Shown here: positions 34,614-42,357 of the stretch, in pieces
Layout of the letters: the number at the start of each line of letters is the position of its first letter
Numbering within the stretch: the first letter of the stretch is position 1
Origin: Micavibrio sp. UBA6139
GTDB lineage: Bacteria > Pseudomonadota > Alphaproteobacteria > Micavibrionales > Micavibrionaceae
DNA: 64,000 nt
Reading direction: 5' to 3'
Assembly (NCBI GenBank): GCA_002423285.1
Contig: DIVF01000059.1
Location: 8,109 to 72,108, forward strand
Made by a program: the position numbers and the translations under genes
Notes under the pieces: model-generated
What the model was told of the DNA's origin: nothing
Seen by the model: the letters and a program-made list of their open reading frames with translations, nothing else
The model's database searches: none

Positions 34614-35357
34614 ATGAGTAAAAGCATTGAAAACTTTGAGATATTCCCAAACGCTCCGATCAAAGAGGCCATCTTTGAAATTGGTTACGAGGATATTGGG
34701 AAAGACCGAGTTTCAGAACTTGAGGCCATTCACAACGATTTTAAGGCCCACTACCCTGAAATAAAAACAATTCAGGGCTACGAGAACGAAATGTCTTTAG
34801 GGGAGAAAGGCGCCGAGCTAATTAAAAACCACTCATTCATTCTCGGTTATCAGTTTTGGGCTACCAATAAAAGTGAACTACACACCTGTAGAGTCGACGG
34901 ATTTTCGTACAATAAATTGGCGCCATATATTGATGGTACGTCCGCAATCAAAAAAACGATGGATGGATGGAGAAAATTCTCATCTGGTATCAAAAACCTT
35001 AAGGTGAGCAATCTTTCTGTAAGAAATCTGAATGTAGTAAACATTCCTCTTCTAAAATTTGACCTAGAGGATTATTTCAGGCTGGCATCAAATTTACCAG
35101 GGCAACTTAAAGACAATACAATTACAAACTTCTTTTTTAATATATCTATCGCGTTTCCCGAGCATAAGGCCTTCTGTGATGTAACAATGTCACCTCAAGC
35201 CTCTGGAAGGGGTGTTTCGATTATTCTTGATATCCATGCGCACAAAGGTTTCATGGCGCAAGAAGACATACAAACTGAATTAGAAGCATTGAAGGTTATT
35301 AAAGACAAAGTTTTCTTTTCAATTGTTACCGAAAATTGCAAGGAGATGTTTAGATGA
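34614..35357 (+). CDS. TIGR04255 family protein
   Basis: A 247-residue soluble protein. The opening FEIFPNAPIKEAIFEIGYED matches the hallmark of the sporadically distributed TIGR04255 family (PNxPIxEAxxE), whose function is unknown. The body alternates strands and helices with no catalytic motif that I can name. The ATG at 34614 is chosen because upstream codons show no family match. It is the first gene of a tight operon; its stop overlaps the next start (ATGA). Confidence 0.8.
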   Translation: MSKSIENFEIFPNAPIKEAIFEIGYEDIGKDRVSELEAIHNDFKAHYPEIKTIQGYENEMSLGEKGAELIKNHSFILGYQFWATNKSELHTCRVDGFSYNKLAPYIDGTSAIKKTMDGWRKFSSGIKNLKVSNLSVRNLNVVNIPLLKFDLEDYFRLASNLPGQLKDNTITNFFFNISIAFPEHKAFCDVTMSPQASGRGVSIILDIHAHKGFMAQEDIQTELEALKVIKDKVFFSIVTENCKEMFR

Positions 35358-35872
35358 GTGAGCCATTAAAGACACTTCACAAATATAAAATATCACCAAG
35401 AACTCATGCCACTCATTTTGAGGGGTACAATACAGACGTTGTTTTCCTTGACCAATTTAGAGCGAAAAGGCAGCAGTCGAGTTCAGCCCTTCTGATGGCA
35501 AAAGGACAACTCCAACTGGAGTTGCTAGACATTTGCAGCACAAGAACAACAAGAGGGTGGGATGGTTATGATGCACTACCAATAACAAATGAATCTTTTA
35601 GTACTGCACAAAGCCTCATTGACCTTTTTCCACTGGAAATACAGCAACCCACTATTTTTCCAACAAACTCTGGCGGATTTAGCTTTGAGTGGACAAAGGG
35701 TCCGAAATATCTTGTGATTGAGATTGAAAACGAAGAAATATCCTGCGTTCTGCTTGATTCTAAGCGCAAGATGAAAAAGAGCCAGTATTTAGAAAGATTT
35801 GATGAAGAACATGCGATGGAATGTGATGATATGGTTGAATGGGTAAAAAAAGAATTTCCACTCAATGACTGA
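35354..35872 (+). CDS. Unknown protein with GWDGY motif, second gene of the accessory operon
   Basis: A 172-residue protein. The central part has RGWDGYDALPITNESFSTA and then NSGGFSFEWTKGPKYLVIEI. This pattern recurs in hypothetical proteins of mobile regions; I know no function for it. The ATG overlaps the TIGR04255 stop and has AGGAG eight bases upstream, inside the preceding gene. The C-terminus is acidic. Translational coupling on both sides suggests the three products act together. Confidence 0.75.
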   Translation: MSEPLKTLHKYKISPRTHATHFEGYNTDVVFLDQFRAKRQQSSSALLMAKGQLQLELLDICSTRTTRGWDGYDALPITNESFSTAQSLIDLFPLEIQQPTIFPTNSGGFSFEWTKGPKYLVIEIENEEISCVLLDSKRKMKKSQYLERFDEEHAMECDDMVEWVKKEFPLND

Positions 35873-36263
35873 TAAACCTTGTGGGCACCCTCGAAAAATT
35901 GTCTTTGGGAGTGAACGGCTCACACGGTTTGTTTTCGATTCCAAATATCTTCAAGGAATGAATCAAGCTATTTTCAAGGTAGGCCATACTCTTAAATTTT
36001 CTACATATCGAACCACTCGCAATTCAGAAGCACAAATTTGGGCCATCGGTAAAAAACACGTAGAAACAAATAAGCCGATCCTTGGTAGGGTTGACCTAGC
36101 AGCAACATCATACACCGAGAACAACTTACAATTTGAGCCGAACGGAAAACCTCACACGCGGCACAATGACGTAATTGGATGGAACACCAATAAGCCAGAC
36201 GATCTAGAAAAAAGAATGGCGCTTGCGCAGCTTGGGGCATGGACCTCGAAGCGGTCTGACTAA
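35865..36263 (+). CDS. Unknown protein, third gene of the accessory operon
   Basis: A 132-residue, basic soluble protein starting MTDKPCGHPRKIVFGSERL. Segments such as RLTRFVFDSKYL, EAQIWAIGKKHV and LGRVDLAATSY recur, as I recall, in small proteins encoded next to GWDGY-type proteins. No catalytic residues can be named. It overlaps the upstream gene by eight bases. A short hairpin (36266-36282) follows its stop. Confidence 0.72.
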   Translation: MTDKPCGHPRKIVFGSERLTRFVFDSKYLQGMNQAIFKVGHTLKFSTYRTTRNSEAQIWAIGKKHVETNKPILGRVDLAATSYTENNLQFEPNGKPHTRHNDVIGWNTNKPDDLEKRMALAQLGAWTSKRSD

Positions 36264-36265
36264 CA

Positions 36266-36331
36266 CCTTAGTTGAGCTAAGGATGATGCCTATGCAACCT
36301 CAATCTAAGTCCCCGCCTATACCCGCCTATA
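36266..36331. repeat. Hairpin and tandem 10-base repeat at the right edge of the insert
   Basis: CCTTAG, five-base loop, CTAAGG (36266-36282) follows the operon without a T-run. CCCGCCTATA is then repeated twice in tandem (36312-36321 and 36322-36331) and can pair in part with GGTGGGGG just beyond. The tandem repeat overlaps the stop region of the next minus-strand gene and may mark the insert boundary. Confidence 0.5.
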
Positions 36332-36680
36332 AAGGTGGGGGTAAAAGGGCCTCAATCGCCCCTTCAAGCCGTTCATAAACGCGCTCAAAAATTCCACTTT
36401 TGAAGGCCCGGCCTTTACCCTGCTGGTACAGCTCATACATCACCTGACGGGGACCCACTTGCCGGATGATGAATTGAAACATAGGTGGATGACCTTCGGC
36501 CTTGGCGTAGGAGAAAGTCGCAACGCCTTCCTCAAAGTCGCAATCGACCATGCGGCAGGTTAAAGCCTTGCTCTGCAGGGCACGCAAATACAGCGCGTCC
36601 AGCCGTTGAAACTGGAACCGCGTAAAACCCGCTTTTTCAATTTTTCCGAAATCTGGATTGTGTATGACCGTAAAACTCAT
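36327..36680 (-). CDS. Hypothetical protein
   Basis: A 117-residue soluble protein (MSFTVIHNPDFGKIEKAGF). It looks like a small alpha/beta domain with conserved-looking Cys and aromatic residues (CRMVDCDFEEGVATFSYAK) and an amphipathic C-terminal helix ending LLPPPL. I recognise no family. Composition is chromosomal. It is divergent from the yfgM-like gene. Confidence 0.65.
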   Translation of the reverse strand: MSFTVIHNPDFGKIEKAGFTRFQFQRLDALYLRALQSKALTCRMVDCDFEEGVATFSYAKAEGHPPMFQFIIRQVGPRQVMYELYQQGKGRAFKSGIFERVYERLEGAIEALLPPPL

Positions 36681-36814
36681 AAACCCATTGTATCACAACA
36701 GGTTAAAGAAGCGGTAACGCCAAACATAAGGAATACGGGAATAGGACTGTTCAACGGCGCAAAATTGGCTAAGATAGCTTGCGAAACAACCCTTTAAGAG
36801 AATACGGAAGCATC

Positions 36815-37537
36815 ATGAGCGATCTGCTGCAGGAGATTGACGAAGCCATCAAACGCGAAAACGCCGCGAAAATGTGGCGCGAAAACGGACCCTTTCTGAT
36901 TGGTGGTCTGGTTTTGCTGGTGGGCCTGACCGGCGCATTTGCAGCATGGAACGCGTGGGAGCTGAAAAAGAACACGCAGCAGACCAACCTATTGGTCAGC
37001 GCGCTTGAAACCCCCTACCCGCAAACAGCCCTGAGCGCCGCCGCACAAGCCTTGTCCGGTAAACACCGCGCCATGGCACAATTGCAAGCCGCTGGTCTGG
37101 AAGCACAAGCCGGAAAAAATGATGAAGCCCTGAAACTCTACCGCCTTGTCGCCGCCGACAGCAGCGCACCGGGTTTGTGGCGCGATCTGGCGACATTGAT
37201 GGCGGTGCGCCTTGATTGGAGCGCCACACCAACCCCGGAAGCCGCCAAGACATTATCCGCAGAACTGAAACCATTACTGGCAAAAAATAACGCATGGCGT
37301 TTGCACGCGCTGGTACAGGCCGCAACGATTTCCGCAGAAGGTTTGCAGGATTATAAGGGCGCTTTGTCGATGCTGAACGATGTCATCAGCAACGCCGCCA
37401 CCGCACCGTCCTTGCGCGAACGTGCCGTGGCCCTTGATCATCTTTATGCGATGAAGATTGCCGCCACCACCCCACAAAAGAAAACCGAAAAAACACCAAC
37501 TGCAAAAGACAGCGTTGAAACAGAACCAAAGGGTTAA
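36815..37537 (+). CDS. YfgM-like TPR protein, BamB neighbour
   Basis: A 240-residue inner-membrane protein of the TPR_21/YfgM group, ancillary to the SecYEG translocon and periplasmic chaperones. The N-terminal cytoplasmic stretch MSDLLQEIDEAIKRENAAKMW is followed by one membrane helix (residues about 26-46) and periplasmic TPR-like helices (ALSGKHRAMAQLQAAGLEAQ). It lies three bases upstream of bamB, and bamB-der follow; this gene order is conserved across proteobacteria. Confidence 0.85.
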   Translation: MSDLLQEIDEAIKRENAAKMWRENGPFLIGGLVLLVGLTGAFAAWNAWELKKNTQQTNLLVSALETPYPQTALSAAAQALSGKHRAMAQLQAAGLEAQAGKNDEALKLYRLVAADSSAPGLWRDLATLMAVRLDWSATPTPEAAKTLSAELKPLLAKNNAWRLHALVQAATISAEGLQDYKGALSMLNDVISNAATAPSLRERAVALDHLYAMKIAATTPQKKTEKTPTAKDSVETEPKG

Positions 37538-37540
37538 ACC

Positions 37541-38887
37541 ATGACCATGCGTCACAGCCTCCTCCAATCTAAAACCACTCTGCTCCTGACGGCCTGCGCC
37601 GCACTGGCACTGCAGGGTTGCGGCAGCAGCGGTAAAGATAAAGCACCACTGCCGGGGGAGCGCGTTTCCATTTTGGAACTGCAACGCAATCTGGAACCCG
37701 ATAGCGCAGCGTTAGAAGCCCAGGGCTTCATCGCCCCGCAAGCCTGGACCAATGAATTCTGGCCGCAAAACGGCGGTTACCCGAACCACGCCATGCAACA
37801 AATGTCGTTGAATGAAGGCCAATTGAAAAAAATCTGGTCATCCAGCATTGGCAAGGGCGCACAGGCAACATTGCCGCTGGTCGCGCAACCCGTTCTGGTT
37901 GATGGCCGCATCTTTACCATCGATACCGCATCCAATCTGCGCGCCTTTGACAGCAAAACTGGCAAGAAATTGTGGGAACAGGAAATCGCCCCTGAAAGCG
38001 AAGAGGATGATCCCGTCATCACCGGCGGCATGGCGTATTCACAAGGTCGCCTTTACGTCACCACAGGCTTCAATGAATTACTGGTGATCGATCCGCCAAG
38101 CGGCAAGATCATCTGGCGCAAGGCATTGCCATCACCCTCACGCGCCGCGCCGACCATCATGGATCAACGCCTGTTTGTTGTGACCATCGATAACCGTTTG
38201 ATGGCGTTCAGCATCGAAGACGGCACCTTGCTATGGGAATTTGCAGGTCTGGCGGAAACAGCAGGTCTGGTCGGTGCGGCCAGCCCGGCCGCCAACCGTG
38301 AAATTGTCATTCCAGCCTTCTCCTCTGGCGAGCTTTTTGCGCTGCGCGTTGAAAACGGGTCTGTGGCCTGGGCTGATAACCTCAGCTCTTCACGCCGTAT
38401 TGGTAACCTGGCGGCCTTGTCCGATATTCGTGGCCTGCCGGTCATGGATAAGGGCATGGTCTTTGCCATTTCCTATGGTGGGCGTCTGGTTGCGATTGAT
38501 GAGCGGACAGGTTCACGCGTCTGGCAACGTGAAATTGGCGGGTCTGAAACCCCGTGGGTTGCTGGCAACCACCTCTTTGTTATTTCCAGCCAGAACGAAA
38601 TGGTTGGAATGGGCCGCGATACAGGCGTGATCCGTTGGGTCACCGCATTGCCGCGCTTTGAAAACGCCGAAAAACGCAAAAACCCGATCATCTGGACCGG
38701 GCCTATTCTGGCCGGGGGTCGTTTGATCGCCGCGGGCAGCAACGGTCAGATTATCGAAGCAAACCCGGATACCGGGGCCATCATCCGTCAATGGGAAGCC
38801 CACGGCCCAATCACCATTTCCCCGATTGTTGCGGGAAACACGCTTTATCTGCTATCGGATAAGGGCGTTTTAGCCGCCTATCAATAA
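37541..38887 (+). CDS. bamB: Outer membrane protein assembly factor BamB
   Basis: Lipoprotein beta-propeller of the BAM complex, which folds outer-membrane proteins. The 448-residue protein has a lipoprotein signal with lipobox LQGC (Cys27). PQQ-type propeller blades repeat, with TASNLRAFDSKTGKKLWEQ, DPPSGKIIWRKALPS and DNRLMAFSIEDGTLLWEFAG as clear examples. It is located between the yfgM-like gene and der, as is usual. Confidence 0.95.
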   Translation: MTMRHSLLQSKTTLLLTACAALALQGCGSSGKDKAPLPGERVSILELQRNLEPDSAALEAQGFIAPQAWTNEFWPQNGGYPNHAMQQMSLNEGQLKKIWSSSIGKGAQATLPLVAQPVLVDGRIFTIDTASNLRAFDSKTGKKLWEQEIAPESEEDDPVITGGMAYSQGRLYVTTGFNELLVIDPPSGKIIWRKALPSPSRAAPTIMDQRLFVVTIDNRLMAFSIEDGTLLWEFAGLAETAGLVGAASPAANREIVIPAFSSGELFALRVENGSVAWADNLSSSRRIGNLAALSDIRGLPVMDKGMVFAISYGGRLVAIDERTGSRVWQREIGGSETPWVAGNHLFVISSQNEMVGMGRDTGVIRWVTALPRFENAEKRKNPIIWTGPILAGGRLIAAGSNGQIIEANPDTGAIIRQWEAHGPITISPIVAGNTLYLLSDKGVLAAYQ

Positions 38888-38905
38888 GAGAAGAACACAA
38901 AGACC

Positions 38906-40333
38906 ATGTTTACACTGGCTATCGTCGGTCGCCCGAATGTCGGAAAATCGACCCTGTTCAACCGCCTGTCCCGCAAAAAACTCGCGATCATTGATGATAC
39001 GCCGGGCGTGACACGTGACTGGCGTGAATCCGAAGGGTGGATTTTAGATCGCGCCATCCGTGTCATCGACACGGCCGGTTTAGAAGAATCCTTTGATGAT
39101 TCCATTCTGGCCCGCATGCGCCGCCAGACAGAACTGGCCCTGAAACAAGCCGACGTTGTTCTGTTTATGGTAGATGGTCGTTCCGGCCTGACTCCGATGG
39201 ATAAACATTTCGCCGATTTCCTGCGCCGTCAGGAAATGCCAGTGCTGCTGGCCGTCAACAAATGTGAAAACGATTCCTCTGCCGCCGCTGGTCTGGCCGA
39301 AGCCTATAGTCTGGGGCTGGGTGATCCTATTCCACTGTCCGCCGCGCATGGTTATGGGTTGGAAGATCTCTACCACGCCCTTTTGCCGCATATTGGCCCC
39401 GATGAAGTCGAAGAAGACGATTTCGACGATCAAACCATGATCATGGATGATCTGGATCTAGACGAGATTGAAGGCATCGAAGATTACGATTTCGCCATGA
39501 ATGAAATTCCCGTGGTCGAAGAAGAAAAATCCCTGCGCATCGCGATTGTTGGTCGCCCGAATGTCGGCAAATCAACCTTGCTGAATGCTTTGGTGCAAGA
39601 AGACCGCGTTATGACAGGGCCAGAGGCCGGCATCACCCGCGACGCGATTGCCGTCAAATGGGAATGGCAGGGCCGCAAATTCCGTCTGGTTGATACAGCC
39701 GGAATGCGCCGCAAGGCCCGCATTGATGACAAAATCGAAAAAATGTCGGTCGATGATACGCTGCGCGCTATTCGTCTGGCGGAGGTCGTTGTTTTGGTGC
39801 TGGACGCTGAAACAATGTTCGAACGTCAGGATTTGATCATCGCCGAACACATCGTCAATGAAGGCCGCGCGATGATTATCGCCATCAATAAATGGGATGC
39901 CGCCGAAGATAAGCCAGAACGCCTGACTCATGCGCGTGAACGCATCGAAGAATCCTTAGGCCAGTTAAAAGACGTGCCATTGGTGACCATCTCCGCCCTG
40001 AAGGAAAAGGGTTTGGACAATTTGATGCGCACCATCACCGATACGCATAAAATCTGGAACAGCCGTGTTAAAACACCAACGCTGAACCGCTGGTTAAAGC
40101 GCATGGAGCAACAAACCCCGGCCCCGCTGGTCGCTGGCCGTCCAAACCGCCTGCGCTACATCACACAGTTAAAAGCCCGTCCGCCAACATTCGTCATGTG
40201 GGTTGGCCGTCCCGATAACTTCCCGGAGACCTATAAACGCTACATCATCAATGGTCTTCGCCGTGACTTCAATATCCAGGGCGTGCCAATCCGCCTGATG
40301 CTGCGGACCAGTAAAAACCCGTACGCGAATTAG
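38906..40333 (+). CDS. der: Ribosome-assembly GTPase Der (EngA)
   Basis: Double GTPase needed for 50S subunit maturation. The 475 residues hold two G domains, each with GRPNVGKSTL at its start (near residues 8 and 216). The first has DTPGVTRD, the second has VDTAGMRRKA and NKWDAAEDK, and a KH-like C-terminal domain ends NIQGVPIRLMLR. An acidic linker (EVEEDDFDDQ) separates the G domains. It ends at a palindromic repeat. Confidence 0.98.
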   Translation: MFTLAIVGRPNVGKSTLFNRLSRKKLAIIDDTPGVTRDWRESEGWILDRAIRVIDTAGLEESFDDSILARMRRQTELALKQADVVLFMVDGRSGLTPMDKHFADFLRRQEMPVLLAVNKCENDSSAAAGLAEAYSLGLGDPIPLSAAHGYGLEDLYHALLPHIGPDEVEEDDFDDQTMIMDDLDLDEIEGIEDYDFAMNEIPVVEEEKSLRIAIVGRPNVGKSTLLNALVQEDRVMTGPEAGITRDAIAVKWEWQGRKFRLVDTAGMRRKARIDDKIEKMSVDDTLRAIRLAEVVVLVLDAETMFERQDLIIAEHIVNEGRAMIIAINKWDAAEDKPERLTHARERIEESLGQLKDVPLVTISALKEKGLDNLMRTITDTHKIWNSRVKTPTLNRWLKRMEQQTPAPLVAGRPNRLRYITQLKARPPTFVMWVGRPDNFPETYKRYIINGLRRDFNIQGVPIRLMLRTSKNPYAN

Positions 40334-40353
40334 AAAAAGAAATAGAATGGGGT

Positions 40354-40375
40354 GAAGGGGGCAATTGCCCCCTTC
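40354..40375. repeat. Dispersed palindrome, copy c
   Basis: GAAGGGGGC, loop AATT, GCCCCCTTC, extended by GGGGT before and ACTACCCC after. It is in inverse orientation to copies a and b, whose flanks it matches when reverse-complemented. It lies between the convergent der gene and the small gene at 40408. Confidence 0.85.
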
Positions 40376-40407
40376 ATACTACCCCTTAAACTGTTCTCTG
40401 GTATCTT

Positions 40408-40668
40408 CTAGCGCGGTTGCGCTTCCAATGCATGGCGAATGGCCATGCCGCGTTGCTGAAAGGCGAAAGCAGCGCTGGTGACAACAGCAGTACCGATTGC
40501 CATCGCCGCACCATCACCCATCAGGGCACCAGCCGTACCAACAGCCGCGCCAAGCCCGCCATAGAGCGTGGTCTTCAGGCGCGTGCTTTCGTTCATCCCC
40601 GGCAATACAAAACCATAAGCAGCGTCTTCGGCATATTGAACGGCTTTATTGAAGATTGATTTCAGCAT
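40408..40668 (-). CDS. Small Gly/Ala-rich membrane-associated protein
   Basis: An 86-residue protein with an amphipathic N-terminus (MLKSIFNKAVQYAEDA) and two Gly/Ala-rich hydrophobic stretches (LYGGLGAAVGTAGALMG and GTAVVTSAAFAF). No family is recognised. It is convergent with der across palindrome copy c. Confidence 0.65.
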   Translation of the reverse strand: MLKSIFNKAVQYAEDAAYGFVLPGMNESTRLKTTLYGGLGAAVGTAGALMGDGAAMAIGTAVVTSAAFAFQQRGMAIRHALEAQPR

Positions 40669-40705
40669 AACGGGTCTCCCTGATTTTTGGTTTTAGTTAT
40701 AATTT

Positions 40706-41440
40706 CTAACCTTGCGCCTTGATACGTTCACCATGGCGTGTACAAGACGGCGATGCCAGCTCTAAAAACGATGCGACAATGTCATCCGGGGTTTGCAATG
40801 TTTGGGGGTCTTCGCCGGGAAAGGCTTCGGCCCGCATGGTGGTGCGGATGCGCCCTGGGTCCACAAGGTTCACTTTAATATTAGTCTTATCTGTTTCGGC
40901 CTTATAGCTGCGCGCCAAGGCCTCTAACCCTGCCTTGCTGACCGCATAAGCGCCCCAGTAAGCGCGGAAGCCCTCAGCCGCGCCGCTGGTCACCAGAATG
41001 ACCCGGCCCGCATCCGATGCCCGCAAGAGCGGATCGAGCGTGCGGATCAGACGGAAATTGGCACTTAAGTTCAAACCAATCACACGGTCCCAATCATTCG
41101 CCTTGGCATGACCAAGCGGGCTGAGCGCACCCAGCATCCCGGCATTGCCGACAAAAATATCAAGCCGACCAAATTTTTCGGCCAGCACAGGGCCCAGCGT
41201 ATCAATCTTCGCATGATCGAGCAGATCAAGCGGCAGCAATGTCGCGGTACCGCCCTCAGCCTTGATTTTATCATCCAGCGCTTCCAGTGCCTTTGTATTG
41301 CGGGCGGTCACAACCACATGCGCGCCAGCCCGTGCATAGGCCAAGGCAACAGCCTCGCCAATCCCGCGCGAAGCACCCGTGACCAAGGCAACGCGCCCTG
41401 CTAAAAATTGTCCCTGATCGGGTGTGGGTAGCAGTGTCAT
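40706..41440 (-). CDS. Short-chain dehydrogenase/reductase
   Basis: A 244-residue classical SDR. The NAD(P)-binding motif is TGASRGIG, the NAG motif lies in VGNAGMLG, and the catalytic Ser and YxxxK are in VTSGAAEG and YAVSKAGLEAL. The substrate is unknown; the overall look is close to YciK-type oxidoreductases. It lies eight bases downstream of cvpA on the same strand. Confidence 0.9.
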   Translation of the reverse strand: MTLLPTPDQGQFLAGRVALVTGASRGIGEAVALAYARAGAHVVVTARNTKALEALDDKIKAEGGTATLLPLDLLDHAKIDTLGPVLAEKFGRLDIFVGNAGMLGALSPLGHAKANDWDRVIGLNLSANFRLIRTLDPLLRASDAGRVILVTSGAAEGFRAYWGAYAVSKAGLEALARSYKAETDKTNIKVNLVDPGRIRTTMRAEAFPGEDPQTLQTPDDIVASFLELASPSCTRHGERIKAQG

Positions 41441-41448
41441 AGATAGCC

Positions 41449-42249
41449 TTACTCTGGTTGCGTTGTTTCGATCAGCTGGTCGAGGCTTTCGCGTTGATCT
41501 TGCTTATATCCCTCAACATCGCTCGGCGCATCACCTGTGGCGCCCTGTTGACCCTGAAGGGCATCCTTCGCGGAATCCATGACCGCGCCAGCCTTATCGG
41601 CGGTATTTTTCAATACTTCCATATCTTCCAAACGCTGGCCCAGCGCATCCATTTTCTTATTCAACGCGTCGCCAGCAGCGGAGGCATCTTTTTCAGCCTT
41701 TTTATCTTTGTCATCCTGACCGTCTTCTGTTTTTGGCAAGAAGCCATTGATCCATGCGGCGGTGCCTTCTACATAGACGCGGGTGCGGCTGCCCTTGAAC
41801 CATTCATCGCGGTCTTTTTCCTGCGTCAGCAGATAGACAGGCAGATAGATCAAAGCCATCAGCAAAATCGCGCGGCCAACACCGAACAGCACACCCAAAA
41901 TGCGATCCACCGGGCCAAGCCCAATCGCCTTCACGCCCGTTGCCAAAAAATGGCTGAGGACAGACAGAATAATCACAACAACAATAAAGATCAGACCATA
42001 GGCACAAACATCAGCCACGATGGTCATCGGGATCATGCCAAATAGCTCTTCCGGCTTTTCATCCTTGGCCAATTCCTTAACGCCCAGCCACCCGCGCATC
42101 AACGGCACCAGAATAGGCCCACCGAAATAAGACGCAGCCAAACCACCGACTACACCAAAAATGGTCAGAACCTCGCGCACAAAGCCGCGCAGGAAAGCAA
42201 TGATGGAAGACAGAATTACAGCAGCCAGAATGACAGCATCAAAAATCAT
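41449..42249 (-). CDS. CvpA family membrane protein
   Basis: A 266-residue protein with four membrane helices in the first 150 residues (FDAVILAAVILSSIIAFLRGF, then further helices) that match CvpA, a protein linked to colicin V production and envelope homeostasis. The helix-end motif LRGFVREVLTI is typical. The C-terminal 110 residues are a charged, Gln-rich soluble tail. cvpA after radA is a common alphaproteobacterial order. Confidence 0.9.
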   Translation of the reverse strand: MIFDAVILAAVILSSIIAFLRGFVREVLTIFGVVGGLAASYFGGPILVPLMRGWLGVKELAKDEKPEELFGMIPMTIVADVCAYGLIFIVVVIILSVLSHFLATGVKAIGLGPVDRILGVLFGVGRAILLMALIYLPVYLLTQEKDRDEWFKGSRTRVYVEGTAAWINGFLPKTEDGQDDKDKKAEKDASAAGDALNKKMDALGQRLEDMEVLKNTADKAGAVMDSAKDALQGQQGATGDAPSDVEGYKQDQRESLDQLIETTQPE

Positions 42250-42311
42250 GAAGATAAAACCCGGATAGCGTGAACACGAAAAGATATGTTAGCCGCCGGG
42301 TTGAAAAAAGA

Positions 42312-42352
42312 ACAGGGGATTTTAAGGGGGAAATTGCCCCCTTAAACCCTGT
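42312..42352. repeat. Dispersed palindrome, copy d
   Basis: TTTAAGGGGG pairs with CCCCCTTAAA around AAATTG, and outer ACAGGG pairs with CCCTGT. The left arm lacks the usual C after GGGGG. It ends six bases from the radA stop and probably terminates radA. Confidence 0.8.
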
Positions 42353-42357
42353 ACTCC

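Larger units (their letters stand above)
34443..36300 (+). mobile_element. AT-rich accessory insert with a three-gene operon
   Basis: Base composition drops sharply here. Two hand-counted 60-base lines have 23 and 24 G/C (34621 and 35401), against 36 of 60 in icd (33001). Codon use shifts to AGA, ATA and AAA-rich codons. The insert holds three overlapping genes and no transposase, integrase or tRNA edge that I can see. Flanking genes are ordinary chromosomal unknowns on the opposite strand. This pattern suggests horizontal transfer of a compact cassette; the exact edges are uncertain. Confidence 0.6.

Noticed and set aside
34443..36300. Transposase, integrase or tRNA attachment site for the AT-rich cassette
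   Set aside because: None was found in the cassette or within 1 kb of it; the only tRNA in the window is at 63923.
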